A stretch of DNA of 8,399 bases from an uncultured Clostridia bacterium (GCA_947176485.1 CAMWQS010000069.1:1-8399); one strand, 5' to 3'; positions 1 to 5,590 are shown, numbered from the stretch's first letter. The notes: generated from the letters alone by a model not told the origin. Made by a program: numbers and translations.

Positions 1-556
1 TCATCATCCAGCTGCCGCCGCAAGCGATAATTTTATCGTATGCAAGGTATTCGAGGATGTTGTCCGCAGAGATACCGCCCGTAGGCATAATTTTAAGGTA
101 AGGGAACGCCGCGCAGATAGCCTTGATGGTTTTAAGCCCGCCGTAGTTCGACGCGGGGAAGAACTTCAAGGTGGTAAGTCCGCAAGCGATAGCCGCCATA
201 GCCTCGGTAGGGGTTACGATGCCGGGAAGGTAAAGCATATGGTGCTTTTTGCAGCACTTTGCAACTTCTTCGGAAAAGCCGGGGGATACGATAAACTTAG
301 AGCCCGCTTTAATAGCCTTTTCGCACTGCTCCTTGTTGATAACGGTGCCCGCGCCTACGAGCATATCGGGATAGGTTTTTACGGTGAGCGCAATAGCCTC
401 TGCCGCGCAAGGCGTACGGAATGTAATTTCCGCGCAAGGAAGTCCGCCGTTAACGAGTGCCTGCATCTTGGGCAAGGTTTCTTCAATGGAGTTAAGCACC
501 ACTACGGGCACGATTTTTGTCTGTTTGATTTTTTCAAGAAGTTCTTGTTCGGTCAT
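1..556 (-). CDS. eda: KDPG/KHG aldolase (2-dehydro-3-deoxyphosphogluconate aldolase), 3'-truncated by the window edge
   Basis: Class I aldolase that cleaves 2-keto-3-deoxy-6-phosphogluconate to pyruvate and glyceraldehyde-3-phosphate, and in many homologues 4-hydroxy-2-oxoglutarate, in the cytoplasm. It acts in the Entner-Doudoroff and hexuronate pathways. The 185 visible codons read MTEQELLEKIKQTKIVPVVV and onward and align with E. coli Eda with a constant offset of two residues. The general-base Glu is E43 in EITFRT, the phosphate/substrate Arg is R47, T71 lies in GAGTV, and the Schiff-base lysine is K131 in KFFPAS. PTGGIS (158-163) and GGSW (180-183) complete the phosphate-binding end. The family usually has about 205-215 residues, so roughly 25 C-terminal residues lie outside the window. 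The ATG is set by GGAG at 563-566 with a 6-nt spacer. It has its own promoter and looks separately transcribed from the membrane-protein gene upstream. Visible catalytic residues are intact. Confidence 0.96.
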   Translation of the reverse strand, partial: MTEQELLEKIKQTKIVPVVVLNSIEETLPKMQALVNGGLPCAEITFRTPCAAEAIALTVKTYPDMLVGAGTVINKEQCEKAIKAGSKFIVSPGFSEEVAKCCKKHHMLYLPGIVTPTEAMAAIACGLTTLKFFPASNYGGLKTIKAICAAFPYLKIMPTGGISADNILEYLAYDKIIACGGSWMM

Positions 557-587
557 AATATTCTCCAAGTTTTAAAAGATTGTTTTT

Positions 588-616
588 ATTATATCACGCG
601 GTTTAGCGAAAATCAA
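588..616 (-). promoter_or_regulatory. Sigma-A-type extended -10 promoter for eda
   Basis: On the minus strand the -35 is TTGATT (611-616), the spacer is exactly 17 bp, and the -10 is TATAAT (588-593) preceded by TGA, which makes an extended -10 (TGnTATAAT). It lies about 30 bp upstream of the eda ATG and about 18 bp after the stop of the preceding gene. No terminator is visible between the two genes, so read-through could add to eda expression. Confidence 0.8.
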
Positions 617-634
617 TAGCGCGGCAAGATTTAT

Positions 635-1804
635 TTATCTGCCTTTGCGTACTTTTCTTATCTTGTGCTTGATGGGGAACGCCCAGCAAATGGAGAACGC
701 CCATAAAAGAAGATAGCAAATACCGCTTATCCAAGTCATTGAAGATACTGCCGCGAATACCGTAACCAAGGTTGCAGGAAGTCCTACGCCCGCAGCCGCC
801 ACGGTCATTGCCAAGGGTGCCAAGAAGAAGAATATGCAGGGCCAGCAGCTTACGAGCTTTACGTACCACATAGTAAACCGCTTATTCTTTGCAAAAATGC
901 GGAAGAACGCAAACAGGAACAGTATAAACCACATAAGCGCGTGGAACGCAACGAATATAAACAGATATCCGTAAGGCGCGGCTATTTGGTTCAGCATTTG
1001 CGCGTAGTCCGCAAGACCCGAGGTTGATTCCTCCGAATCGAAATCACCGCTTGCCATACCGACGATTAAGTCTGAGTACGAGGTATACGCCTCCCCGCCT
1101 TCGGGCGACATATGTACGCAAATCATTTCCTCAACGGAAAAGCTTCCGCCCGTAGCCGCAACCGTAGTGTCGTAAACCTCTTTGCAGTTTTCGTGGGCAG
1201 CCGTCTTTTGTTCGTCCGTAAAGGTGAAATCAAGCTGCTCCTCTAAAAGCTTCAAGTAATCGTCAAGCTCCTCAACCATTTCCTCGGAGGACTGCACGCT
1301 GTCTATTTTCAAAAGCGCGTCGTTCAGCGTGTCTAAATCGAGCTTTTCAAAGTCCTCCGCGCTGACTATCGCCTTGGTTTTGGTAGCTAAATACGAGTTG
1401 ATAAACGAAGCCGAAATTTGCTCCACAAGTCCGTTTTTAACGAGCAAGCTGTTTATCAAAATGGAACCCTTCTCGTTTTCGGGCGCAGTTAAAACCTTGA
1501 ACATGTCCAAAGGTGAAAGTTCAATCACAGCGTCAACGCCCTCGAACATTACCGCAAGCATCTCCGACAATTCATCGCCTTGGGAAGCTTCGCTGCCCTC
1601 ACTGCCTTCACTGCCGGTGCTTTCACTGCTACCGCTCATTTCGCTAACCAGTGCGGGCGCGATTTTGCCGATATCTATTTTTAAAAGCGGCGTAATAATC
1701 AAAGAAATTGCGGCAACCAGCGCAAGCAACGCAACGACTATATTTAAAGGTATAAGTTTCCTTTGTAATCTCTTTTCCTCGTCGGAATACAATTTATAAC
1801 TCAT
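635..1804 (-). CDS. Unrecognised four-TM membrane protein with a large extracytoplasmic domain
   Basis: 389 residues; I do not recognise a family. A short basic cytoplasmic N-terminus (KRLQRK, 11-16) precedes TM1 (about 19-41). An acidic, mainly helical extracytoplasmic region follows (about 42-275), then three closely packed TM segments (about 277-303, 313-341, 344-377) and a very basic tail (KHKIRKVRKGR). Charges at both termini and the KNKR loop (306-309) agree with the positive-inside rule, putting the 235-residue domain outside. That domain begins with a Ser/Gly/Glu-rich stretch (54-76) containing three GSE units, probably a flexible linker. The start is set by AGAGG at 1811-1815 with a 6-nt spacer. 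It is monocistronic or nearly so, with its own consensus promoter. There is no signal-peptidase site, enzyme motif or transporter signature. A membrane sensor or envelope-stress-type protein is possible but unsupported. Confidence 0.85.
   Translation of the reverse strand: MSYKLYSDEEKRLQRKLIPLNIVVALLALVAAISLIITPLLKIDIGKIAPALVSEMSGSSESTGSEGSEGSEASQGDELSEMLAVMFEGVDAVIELSPLDMFKVLTAPENEKGSILINSLLVKNGLVEQISASFINSYLATKTKAIVSAEDFEKLDLDTLNDALLKIDSVQSSEEMVEELDDYLKLLEEQLDFTFTDEQKTAAHENCKEVYDTTVAATGGSFSVEEMICVHMSPEGGEAYTSYSDLIVGMASGDFDSEESTSGLADYAQMLNQIAAPYGYLFIFVAFHALMWFILFLFAFFRIFAKNKRFTMWYVKLVSCWPCIFFFLAPLAMTVAAAGVGLPATLVTVFAAVSSMTWISGICYLLLWAFSICWAFPIKHKIRKVRKGR
1589..1615 (-). repeat. Three tandem 9-bp units coding for Gly-Ser-Glu
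   Basis: Three head-to-tail copies of GGCAGYGAR code for residues 64-72 (GSE x3) of the membrane protein, inside its Ser/Gly/Glu-rich linker just after TM1. The units differ only at synonymous positions. Such a short in-frame repeat could gain or lose units by slippage without breaking the reading frame. Confidence 0.8.
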
Positions 1805-1836
1805 AGAAAACCTCTTTTAAATTTGGTTACTATAAA

Positions 1837-1865
1837 ATTATAATATTTTATACGCGCCGTGTCAA
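1837..1865 (-). promoter_or_regulatory. Perfect-consensus sigma-A promoter for the membrane-protein gene
   Basis: On the minus strand TTGACA (1860-1865), a 17-bp spacer and TATAAT (1837-1842) match the vegetative consensus at all twelve positions. The -10 lies 32 bp upstream of the ATG at 1804, giving a short leader of about 26 nt that holds the AGAGG ribosome binding site. This predicts strong, growth-linked transcription unless it is repressed. Confidence 0.85.
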
Positions 1866-1873
1866 GTTGCGTA

Positions 1874-1889
1874 AGCGGTATATACGGCT
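1874..1889 (-). promoter_or_regulatory. Imperfect 16-bp palindrome just upstream of the consensus promoter
   Basis: Plus-strand AGCGGTATATACGGCT pairs with its own reverse complement at all positions except one opposed pair (G opposite G). It lies 8 bp upstream of the -35 hexamer of the membrane-protein promoter, roughly -45 to -60, where activators or upstream repressor half-sites often bind. It has no adjacent U-tract, so it is not an intrinsic terminator for the operon upstream. The function is inferred from position only. Confidence 0.3.
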
Positions 1890-1940
1890 ACACAATTTTT
1901 ACCACTTCCTGATTTTATCCTGTTTTAAAAACCCGCACGC

Positions 1941-2729
1941 TTAACACTGCTCTCTGATTTTATTGAAGTAGTAATTACTCATATTTTTAAGCTCGTAGAT
2001 TATGCGCTCGTAAAGCTCGGTTACCATTGCGTTTTCCATACCGCGTAGGCTTGCAAGCATATCCACCGCCTTTTTGATAACGCTCTGTTTGCCGACGCTT
2101 TTATCCCTTGAAATAAGCGTTATAATCTGCTCGGCGCAAAACCGCAAAAGGTCGTCCTCGTCGTCCCACTCCTTATGCGCGGGTGCCTTCCCCGCAGAGC
2201 TTTTATGCCCGTCCTTAAACAGCGCAACCATAAATTTGACGAGCTCTTCTTCCCGCTTTGCGTCTTCGTCCTTCTCTTCCGTTTCAAACGGCTGTTCTTC
2301 GCTTAAATAGCGTTCGTATTCGGCAAACTTTCTATCAATTTCTTCGTCGTCGTCACAATGCATAAGCTCGCCGTCCGCTTGGGCGTCGGCGACGAACAAT
2401 TTGCCGCATGCGTCCTCTTCGTCGTCCTGCTCCATTCTCGCAAGCAGCTCTTGCCGCCTCCGCTCCAAAATAGCTATCCTATCGTCAAGCGATTCGGGGA
2501 TAGGTTCGCAAGGCTCGTCAAACCCGCGGTTTGCATCGCCTATGAACTTATAGGTTTTGATATCAATTTTCTCAAGCTCGTTTTCGGCAACCAAATTATC
2601 GAGCGTATCCTTTAATACAAGATACGGTAAACCCGTTTCGTACAATAAATCGAATACGCTTATCTCCGCCTCGCCGTTTTTGCCGAGCTTTATACACAGG
2701 TTTAAAACCTTTAAAAAAGTCTTATCCAT
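1941..2729 (-). CDS. Winged-helix-like, acidic protein, last gene of the VirD4-like ATPase operon
   Basis: 262 residues with no family I can name. Residues 1-65 read like a winged-helix fold: helices at about 4-15 and 24-31, a recognition-helix-like stretch LPYLVLKDTLDNLVAENELE (34-53), then a hydrophobic beta-wing ending KTYKFIG. Residues 81-105 are helical and charged (probable short coiled coil), and 102-195 are highly acidic (QDDEEDA, CDDDEE, ETEEKDED, EWDDEDD). A helical C-terminal domain follows (about 191-262). There is no TM or signal peptide. The gene starts 4 nt after the ATPase stop. Its GGGAG site (2737-2741, 7-nt spacer) lies in the last codons of the ATPase gene and touches its stop, suggesting translational coupling. 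By analogy with the winged-helix gamma domain of FtsK, it could give the ATPase DNA recognition in trans; this is inference. No clear terminator follows. Confidence 0.85.
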   Translation of the reverse strand: MDKTFLKVLNLCIKLGKNGEAEISVFDLLYETGLPYLVLKDTLDNLVAENELEKIDIKTYKFIGDANRGFDEPCEPIPESLDDRIAILERRRQELLARMEQDDEEDACGKLFVADAQADGELMHCDDDEEIDRKFAEYERYLSEEQPFETEEKDEDAKREEELVKFMVALFKDGHKSSAGKAPAHKEWDDEDDLLRFCAEQIITLISRDKSVGKQSVIKKAVDMLASLRGMENAMVTELYERIIYELKNMSNYYFNKIREQC

Positions 2730-2733
2730 AGCT

Positions 2734-4329
2734 TTACTCCCAGAAGTTTTTCTTGCGCTTTAGCATCCAAGATACGTCGTAGTGGTATTTCTTGTCCTTG
2801 AAGTCTATTACGGGCTTCCTGTCGCTCGCAGACGCGGGATACGAGGTGTACTCGGGGCAATTGAAGTAAAGCTCGAAGTACCCTTTAAGGGGCATATGGT
2901 TGTTAATGGTAATATACGCGTCCCCGGGCTTTACCCTGTGCATAAGCTCGTCCTCGGACACCACGTGCGTTTCGACAAACTTCAAGCTGCCTTGCAGGTA
3001 GTTTGCGGGGTCGGGTATCACGTGCTTGCCTATCTGCTCTTTAACCGACTTCGCCGTGTGCACGTCGTTAGTGCCGAGGAAGTAGGTCAAGTTACAGTTG
3101 TTGCGTATCTGCTGCGCAACCCCGCCAGAGTAAGTCGTTTCAAGCTGGGTAAAGTCCTGCACTATCGCGGTGATAAAAATGTTAAGCCCGCGCCCGACGC
3201 TGAATATCGTCGGATAAATGGGGTCGGCTTGCAGCGTGGGGAACTCGTCAAGCAAATACACCACGGGGATATCCAGCGCAGTGCCCTTGTCTATCGCCTT
3301 CTTTTTTAAGTTATCCAACGCCTTTACTATGTACTGGTTAACGAACCCGCGCATACGCTCGTCCGTCATATCGTAGGTTAAAAATATAACCTGCGGTTTG
3401 TCGCCCAGCGTTTTTACGTCGAAGTTGTCGGTTACGGTAAGGTTGCGTACGTCGGGGTAGCTGTAATCGTTTAAATAGCTTTCGATTAACTGGATATAGC
3501 ACGCCCTCGTGGTGGGTGCGTCGTGCATAATGCCGCGAACGTACCGCCAAACGAGGTCGTTTTTATCCCTCGAAGTGAAGAACCCGTGGTCGTCGAAGTC
3601 CCCCGAATAATCGAAGTGATAGAATACCTCGGATATGGTTTCGAAGTTTATCTGTTCGGGCAGCACGCGTTTCCTTCCCGTCTTTTCCTCTTGCTCACGC
3701 GTGAGCAAGGTATCCTCGAACAGCGCAAGTGTTATGCCGTAGATGAACCCCCTTGCGCCCTCGTCCCAGCTTACGTCGTTGTGCGAGCGGATGGGGAAAA
3801 GCTTATCAAACAGCTTTTTCAGCTCCGCCAACGCCTCGTTTCTTATGCTCTGCTTCTCCTCGGGATACAGCTCGGCGTCGCGGTAACGCCTTGCTATATC
3901 CACGATGGGATTGAACAGAATTTGCGAAACCTCGGGGTGGATGAAGTCCATATATTTGACGTTGTCCTCGCCGTAAACGCTTTTAAGGTAGTTGCCCGCA
4001 AAACGGTACAATTCGCCCTTGATATCCGCAACGATAACCGACTGTTTGCCGTCAAGGTTGAATAAATAGTTCAGCATATACCTTAAAGACTTACCGCAAC
4101 CCGTTGAGCCCGTTACTAGCGAATGGCACAACCCCTTGCGTTGAAGTATATAAAGCTTCCCGTCGTCCTCTCTGTACGCCGACACCGGCACGCCGACGGA
4201 ATGCTCCTTCAAAGCCTCGTACTTTTCGTAATCGCTTTCCCCCGCAACATCGTCTATGCCGAGGAGAACGGACTGCTCACCGGGAACGCTTTTGGCAAAC
4301 TTTTCAATCAGCTTGGAATTAAATTTCAT
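2734..4329 (-). CDS. Soluble VirD4/TraG/TraD-like P-loop ATPase (type IV coupling protein family)
   Basis: 531 residues. Coupling proteins are hexameric ATPases that bring DNA to a conjugation or secretion channel. Here the Walker A is GSTGCGKS (74-81), followed by the VirD4-type strand IVADIKGELY (99-108). Walker B is VVYLLDEFPTLQ (356-367) with D361/E362. Next come the family motif GRGLNIFITAIVQDFTQLE (379-397; sensor-type Gln 391) and NNCN plus FLGTND (410-422), all in the usual order. The insert between Walker A and B (about 145-300) matches the position of the all-alpha domain. Unlike canonical VirD4/TraG there is no N-terminal TM pair; the first 70 residues are hydrophilic, so the protein should be cytosolic. 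The start is set by AAGGAGG (4336-4342) with a 6-nt spacer, overlapping the stop of the preceding gene. No relaxase or mating-pore gene is in view, so a conjugation role is unproven. Confidence 0.92.
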   Translation of the reverse strand: MKFNSKLIEKFAKSVPGEQSVLLGIDDVAGESDYEKYEALKEHSVGVPVSAYREDDGKLYILQRKGLCHSLVTGSTGCGKSLRYMLNYLFNLDGKQSVIVADIKGELYRFAGNYLKSVYGEDNVKYMDFIHPEVSQILFNPIVDIARRYRDAELYPEEKQSIRNEALAELKKLFDKLFPIRSHNDVSWDEGARGFIYGITLALFEDTLLTREQEEKTGRKRVLPEQINFETISEVFYHFDYSGDFDDHGFFTSRDKNDLVWRYVRGIMHDAPTTRACYIQLIESYLNDYSYPDVRNLTVTDNFDVKTLGDKPQVIFLTYDMTDERMRGFVNQYIVKALDNLKKKAIDKGTALDIPVVYLLDEFPTLQADPIYPTIFSVGRGLNIFITAIVQDFTQLETTYSGGVAQQIRNNCNLTYFLGTNDVHTAKSVKEQIGKHVIPDPANYLQGSLKFVETHVVSEDELMHRVKPGDAYITINNHMPLKGYFELYFNCPEYTSYPASASDRKPVIDFKDKKYHYDVSWMLKRKKNFWE

Positions 4330-4340
4330 ACCCTGCCTCC

Positions 4341-4991
4341 TTAAAATCCTATCGTGGGCTTATCGCTAAGAATTATCTCGCCGCTTCCGCACTGCTTGGA
4401 AAGATACTTCTGCATATCGGGTCTCAATAATAAGTCGGGCAAGCTCTTTAAAGTAGTTACGATTTCACTAGTATCGCCCTCTTTCATATTCAAAAGTATC
4501 AACCCCGCGTCGCTGTTTTTGCCCTCTTTCAGCTCCTTGGAAAGTATGCCTTCGGCAAACCTTGCGCACTCTTTATTGCTGTTTAAATAGAGCAGTTGCA
4601 GCGCGTACAGCACGCTTGAAATGTGGTCGCGCTCGTAGTTGTGCGACAGCGAGCGCAGCCTGTTGCTTTTAATAAGCGTTTCGCCGAAGGTCCCCTCTAT
4701 TTTGTGCAGGGCAAGTGCCTTCGCCTCGATGGCGTCCTGCTCGTTACGGGATTTACCGAACTCGGTTTCGTTAACGCAAAAGCCGCTTAGAAAGTTCTTG
4801 TACATTTCGATATCGCCTATCGTCGTAAGGTCGTCAAGCGTTCGGTCGGAAAGCACGCTTTCATACGCTTTTATTTCTTTTGATTTAACGCCGAAATTTT
4901 TTGCAATAAAACCCCATGCTTCCGTGCCCGCGTCCGTTACTTCACGCATCAGGAAATAATAGTACAGGCTTCTGTATGATAAGTATCTCAT
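4341..4991 (-). CDS. Unrecognised helical protein, first gene of the VirD4-like ATPase operon
   Basis: 216 residues; not recognised. It appears soluble and almost entirely alpha-helical. The N-terminus is tyrosine-rich (MRYLSYRSLYYYFLMREV). The middle (about 85-150) is a run of amphipathic helices, and the stretch from about 122 to 200 has the spacing of helical-repeat (TPR/Sel1/HEAT-like) proteins, though no repeat consensus can be shown. The C-terminal tail SDKPTIGF is probably extended. There is no TM, signal peptide or catalytic motif. The ATG is preceded by GGAGG (5000-5004) with an 8-nt spacer. Its TAA stop overlaps the AAGGAGG of the ATPase gene, with an 11-nt gap between the genes, so the two are probably co-expressed at matched levels. 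By position it may be an adaptor or substrate-binding partner of the ATPase; this is inference from the operon only. Confidence 0.85.
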   Translation of the reverse strand: MRYLSYRSLYYYFLMREVTDAGTEAWGFIAKNFGVKSKEIKAYESVLSDRTLDDLTTIGDIEMYKNFLSGFCVNETEFGKSRNEQDAIEAKALALHKIEGTFGETLIKSNRLRSLSHNYERDHISSVLYALQLLYLNSNKECARFAEGILSKELKEGKNSDAGLILLNMKEGDTSEIVTTLKSLPDLLLRPDMQKYLSKQCGSGEIILSDKPTIGF

Positions 4992-5011
4992 ATCTATTTC
5001 CTCCGTTTTAT

Positions 5012-5048
5012 TTTCGTAATTTCGTAAATCTTTTTTGCGTTAAATCTT
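5012..5048 (-). repeat. Short direct repeats in the operon leader
   Basis: Two perfect 8-bp copies of TTACGAAA (minus strand) abut at 5012-5027, just upstream of the first gene's ribosome binding site. A second pair, AAGATTTA, occurs at 5025-5032 and 5041-5048, offset by 16 bp. Both pairs lie in the transcribed leader, between the ATG-TAA element and the first gene. The region is A-rich and predicts little secondary structure, so it may simply keep the leader open. Confidence 0.6.
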
Positions 5049-5067
5049 ACATTTTTCTTTACCTCCT
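5047..5067 (-). promoter_or_regulatory. Full Shine-Dalgarno followed by an ATG-TAA start-stop element
   Basis: In the leader of the ATPase operon the minus strand has AGGAGGT (5061-5067), an ideal 8-nt spacer, ATG (5050-5052) and at once TAA (5047-5049). No other start codon fits this ribosome binding site, so it serves no longer ORF. It lies just after the predicted transcription start (about 5073) and 55 nt before the real first gene. Known parallels are start-stop leaders that hold ribosomes and Shine-Dalgarno-type 5' mRNA stabilisers in Gram-positive bacteria. The regulatory role here is inferred. Confidence 0.6.
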
Positions 5068-5079
5068 ATCTTCAATATA

Positions 5080-5109
5080 ATTATACTAAACCCCGCCGCA
5101 CGCAGACAA
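5080..5109 (-). promoter_or_regulatory. Predicted sigma-A-type promoter of the three-gene ATPase operon
   Basis: On the minus strand the -10 is a perfect TATAAT (5080-5085). The best -35 is TTGTCT (5104-5109; 4 of 6 consensus bases) at an 18-bp spacing. The start site should fall near 5073, giving a leader of about 80 nt. The mediocre -35 together with the dyad laid over it suggests a regulated rather than constitutive promoter. Confidence 0.65.
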
Positions 5110-5135
5110 GAAAAGGTTTCTTCCGTTCGTGCGGC
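5095..5135. promoter_or_regulatory. Nested inverted repeats over the operon promoter (candidate operator)
   Basis: Plus-strand GCCGCACG (5095-5102) is repeated in perfect inverse as CGTGCGGC (5128-5135). Inside them a second perfect dyad, AAGAAA (5108-5113) and TTTCTT (5117-5122), is placed symmetrically with 5 nt on each side. The left outer arm fills the -35/-10 spacer, the inner dyad touches the -35, and the right arm lies upstream. Outer arm centres are 33 bp apart, about three helical turns. It lies upstream of the predicted start site, so it probably acts as DNA rather than RNA. The neighbouring HTH regulator is the obvious candidate ligand, by inference. Confidence 0.5.
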
Positions 5136-5171
5136 TTACTCCCCACTTTTACCGACCTTTCGCAAGCAAAC

Positions 5172-5201
5172 AAAAAAAGCCGTAAAAATTACGACTTTTT
5201 T
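5172..5201 (-). terminator. Intrinsic terminator after the HTH regulator gene
   Basis: On the minus strand a stem GTCGTAA / TTACGGC (with one G-T pair) closes a TTT loop and is followed by seven T residues (complement of 5172-5178). It is preceded by an A-run that extends the stem by six A-U pairs. It starts about 28 nt after the regulator stop. The structure is nearly symmetric and could work on either strand, but no plus-strand gene points at it. It separates the regulator from the ATPase operon. Confidence 0.85.
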
Positions 5202-5228
5202 AAAATTGCTATTAAATTTTTTAAAAGA

Positions 5229-5555
5229 TTAATCAGTGAATACGACTATTTCTTCAAGCCTGACGCGGGCAATGCGGCAATAGAATAATAAGTCCTCTAA
5301 GCCAATAGGCGTTCTGCCCGTTTCCCAGCTGTAAATGACGTTATCCGACACACCGAAAAGCACCGCAAGCTCTTTACGGCTTATATTGCTGTCCATATCG
5401 TACTTGCAAGTTTCGCAGTCCCCGTCGCAGTTTTCTTTTTTTAAATTGTTTACACGGCAAGCGCAACGCCTGAGGTTTACGTTATCGTTCCTTAAAAGCT
5501 GCAAATTCTTTCCCGTCTTAGCCCAGTCCACGAACCGTCTTTTAATATTTTCCAT
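5229..5555 (-). CDS. Small Xre-like HTH transcriptional regulator with a Cys cluster
   Basis: 108 residues. The C-terminal half is an Xre-like (lambda-repressor-type) HTH: ISRKELAVLFGVSDNVIYSW (58-77) continues with ETGRTP, the typical 'turn-helix then W-E-x-G-R-x-P' ending. Before it lies an unusual segment with CAC (C31, C33) and NCDGDCETC (C43, C47, C50), a possible metal or redox site. The start chosen is the ATG at 5553-5555, preceded by AGAGAG (5563-5568, 7-nt spacer). A GTG in frame at 5598-5600 would give 123 residues, but it lies upstream of the predicted -10 (5591-5596) and would not be transcribed from it. The gene is monocistronic and directly precedes the ATPase operon, on the same strand and with its own terminator. 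It is the likely regulator of that operon or of itself; this is inference. Confidence 0.88.
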   Translation of the reverse strand: MENIKRRFVDWAKTGKNLQLLRNDNVNLRRCACRVNNLKKENCDGDCETCKYDMDSNISRKELAVLFGVSDNVIYSWETGRTPIGLEDLLFYCRIARVRLEEIVVFTD

Positions 5556-5590
5556 AAGCTTTCTCTCTTTCGACAAAATCCGACGATTAA

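Noticed and set aside
239..619. Plus-strand ORF of 126 codons
   Set aside because: It lies antisense to eda and its promoter, has no ribosome binding site or recognisable protein character, and the minus-strand eda has intact catalytic motifs.
603..869. Second minus-strand ORF overlapping the end of the membrane-protein gene
   Set aside because: It is a shifted-frame shadow of the TM-coding region, rich in Arg/Gly/Leu, and crosses the eda promoter.
1329..1799. Plus-strand ORF of 156 codons
   Set aside because: Low-complexity Ser-rich product antisense to the acidic and Ser-rich domain of the membrane protein, with no independent start signals.
588..1865. Shared GC-rich motif in the -35/-10 spacers of several promoters here
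   Set aside because: Each spacer has a CG-rich block, but the sequences do not align beyond 4-5 bases; composition explains it.
1893..1940. Intrinsic terminator after the ATPase operon
   Set aside because: There is a T-run after the stop but no G/C-rich stem in front of it; the nearby palindrome at 1874-1889 has no U-tract.
2782..3309. Plus-strand ORF of 175 codons
   Set aside because: Antisense to the ATPase C-terminal half, where VirD4-type motifs are unambiguous on the other strand.
3523..4065. Plus-strand ORF of 180 codons, Val/Leu/Arg-rich
   Set aside because: Antisense frame of the ATPase; the composition is what a complement of that coding sequence would give.
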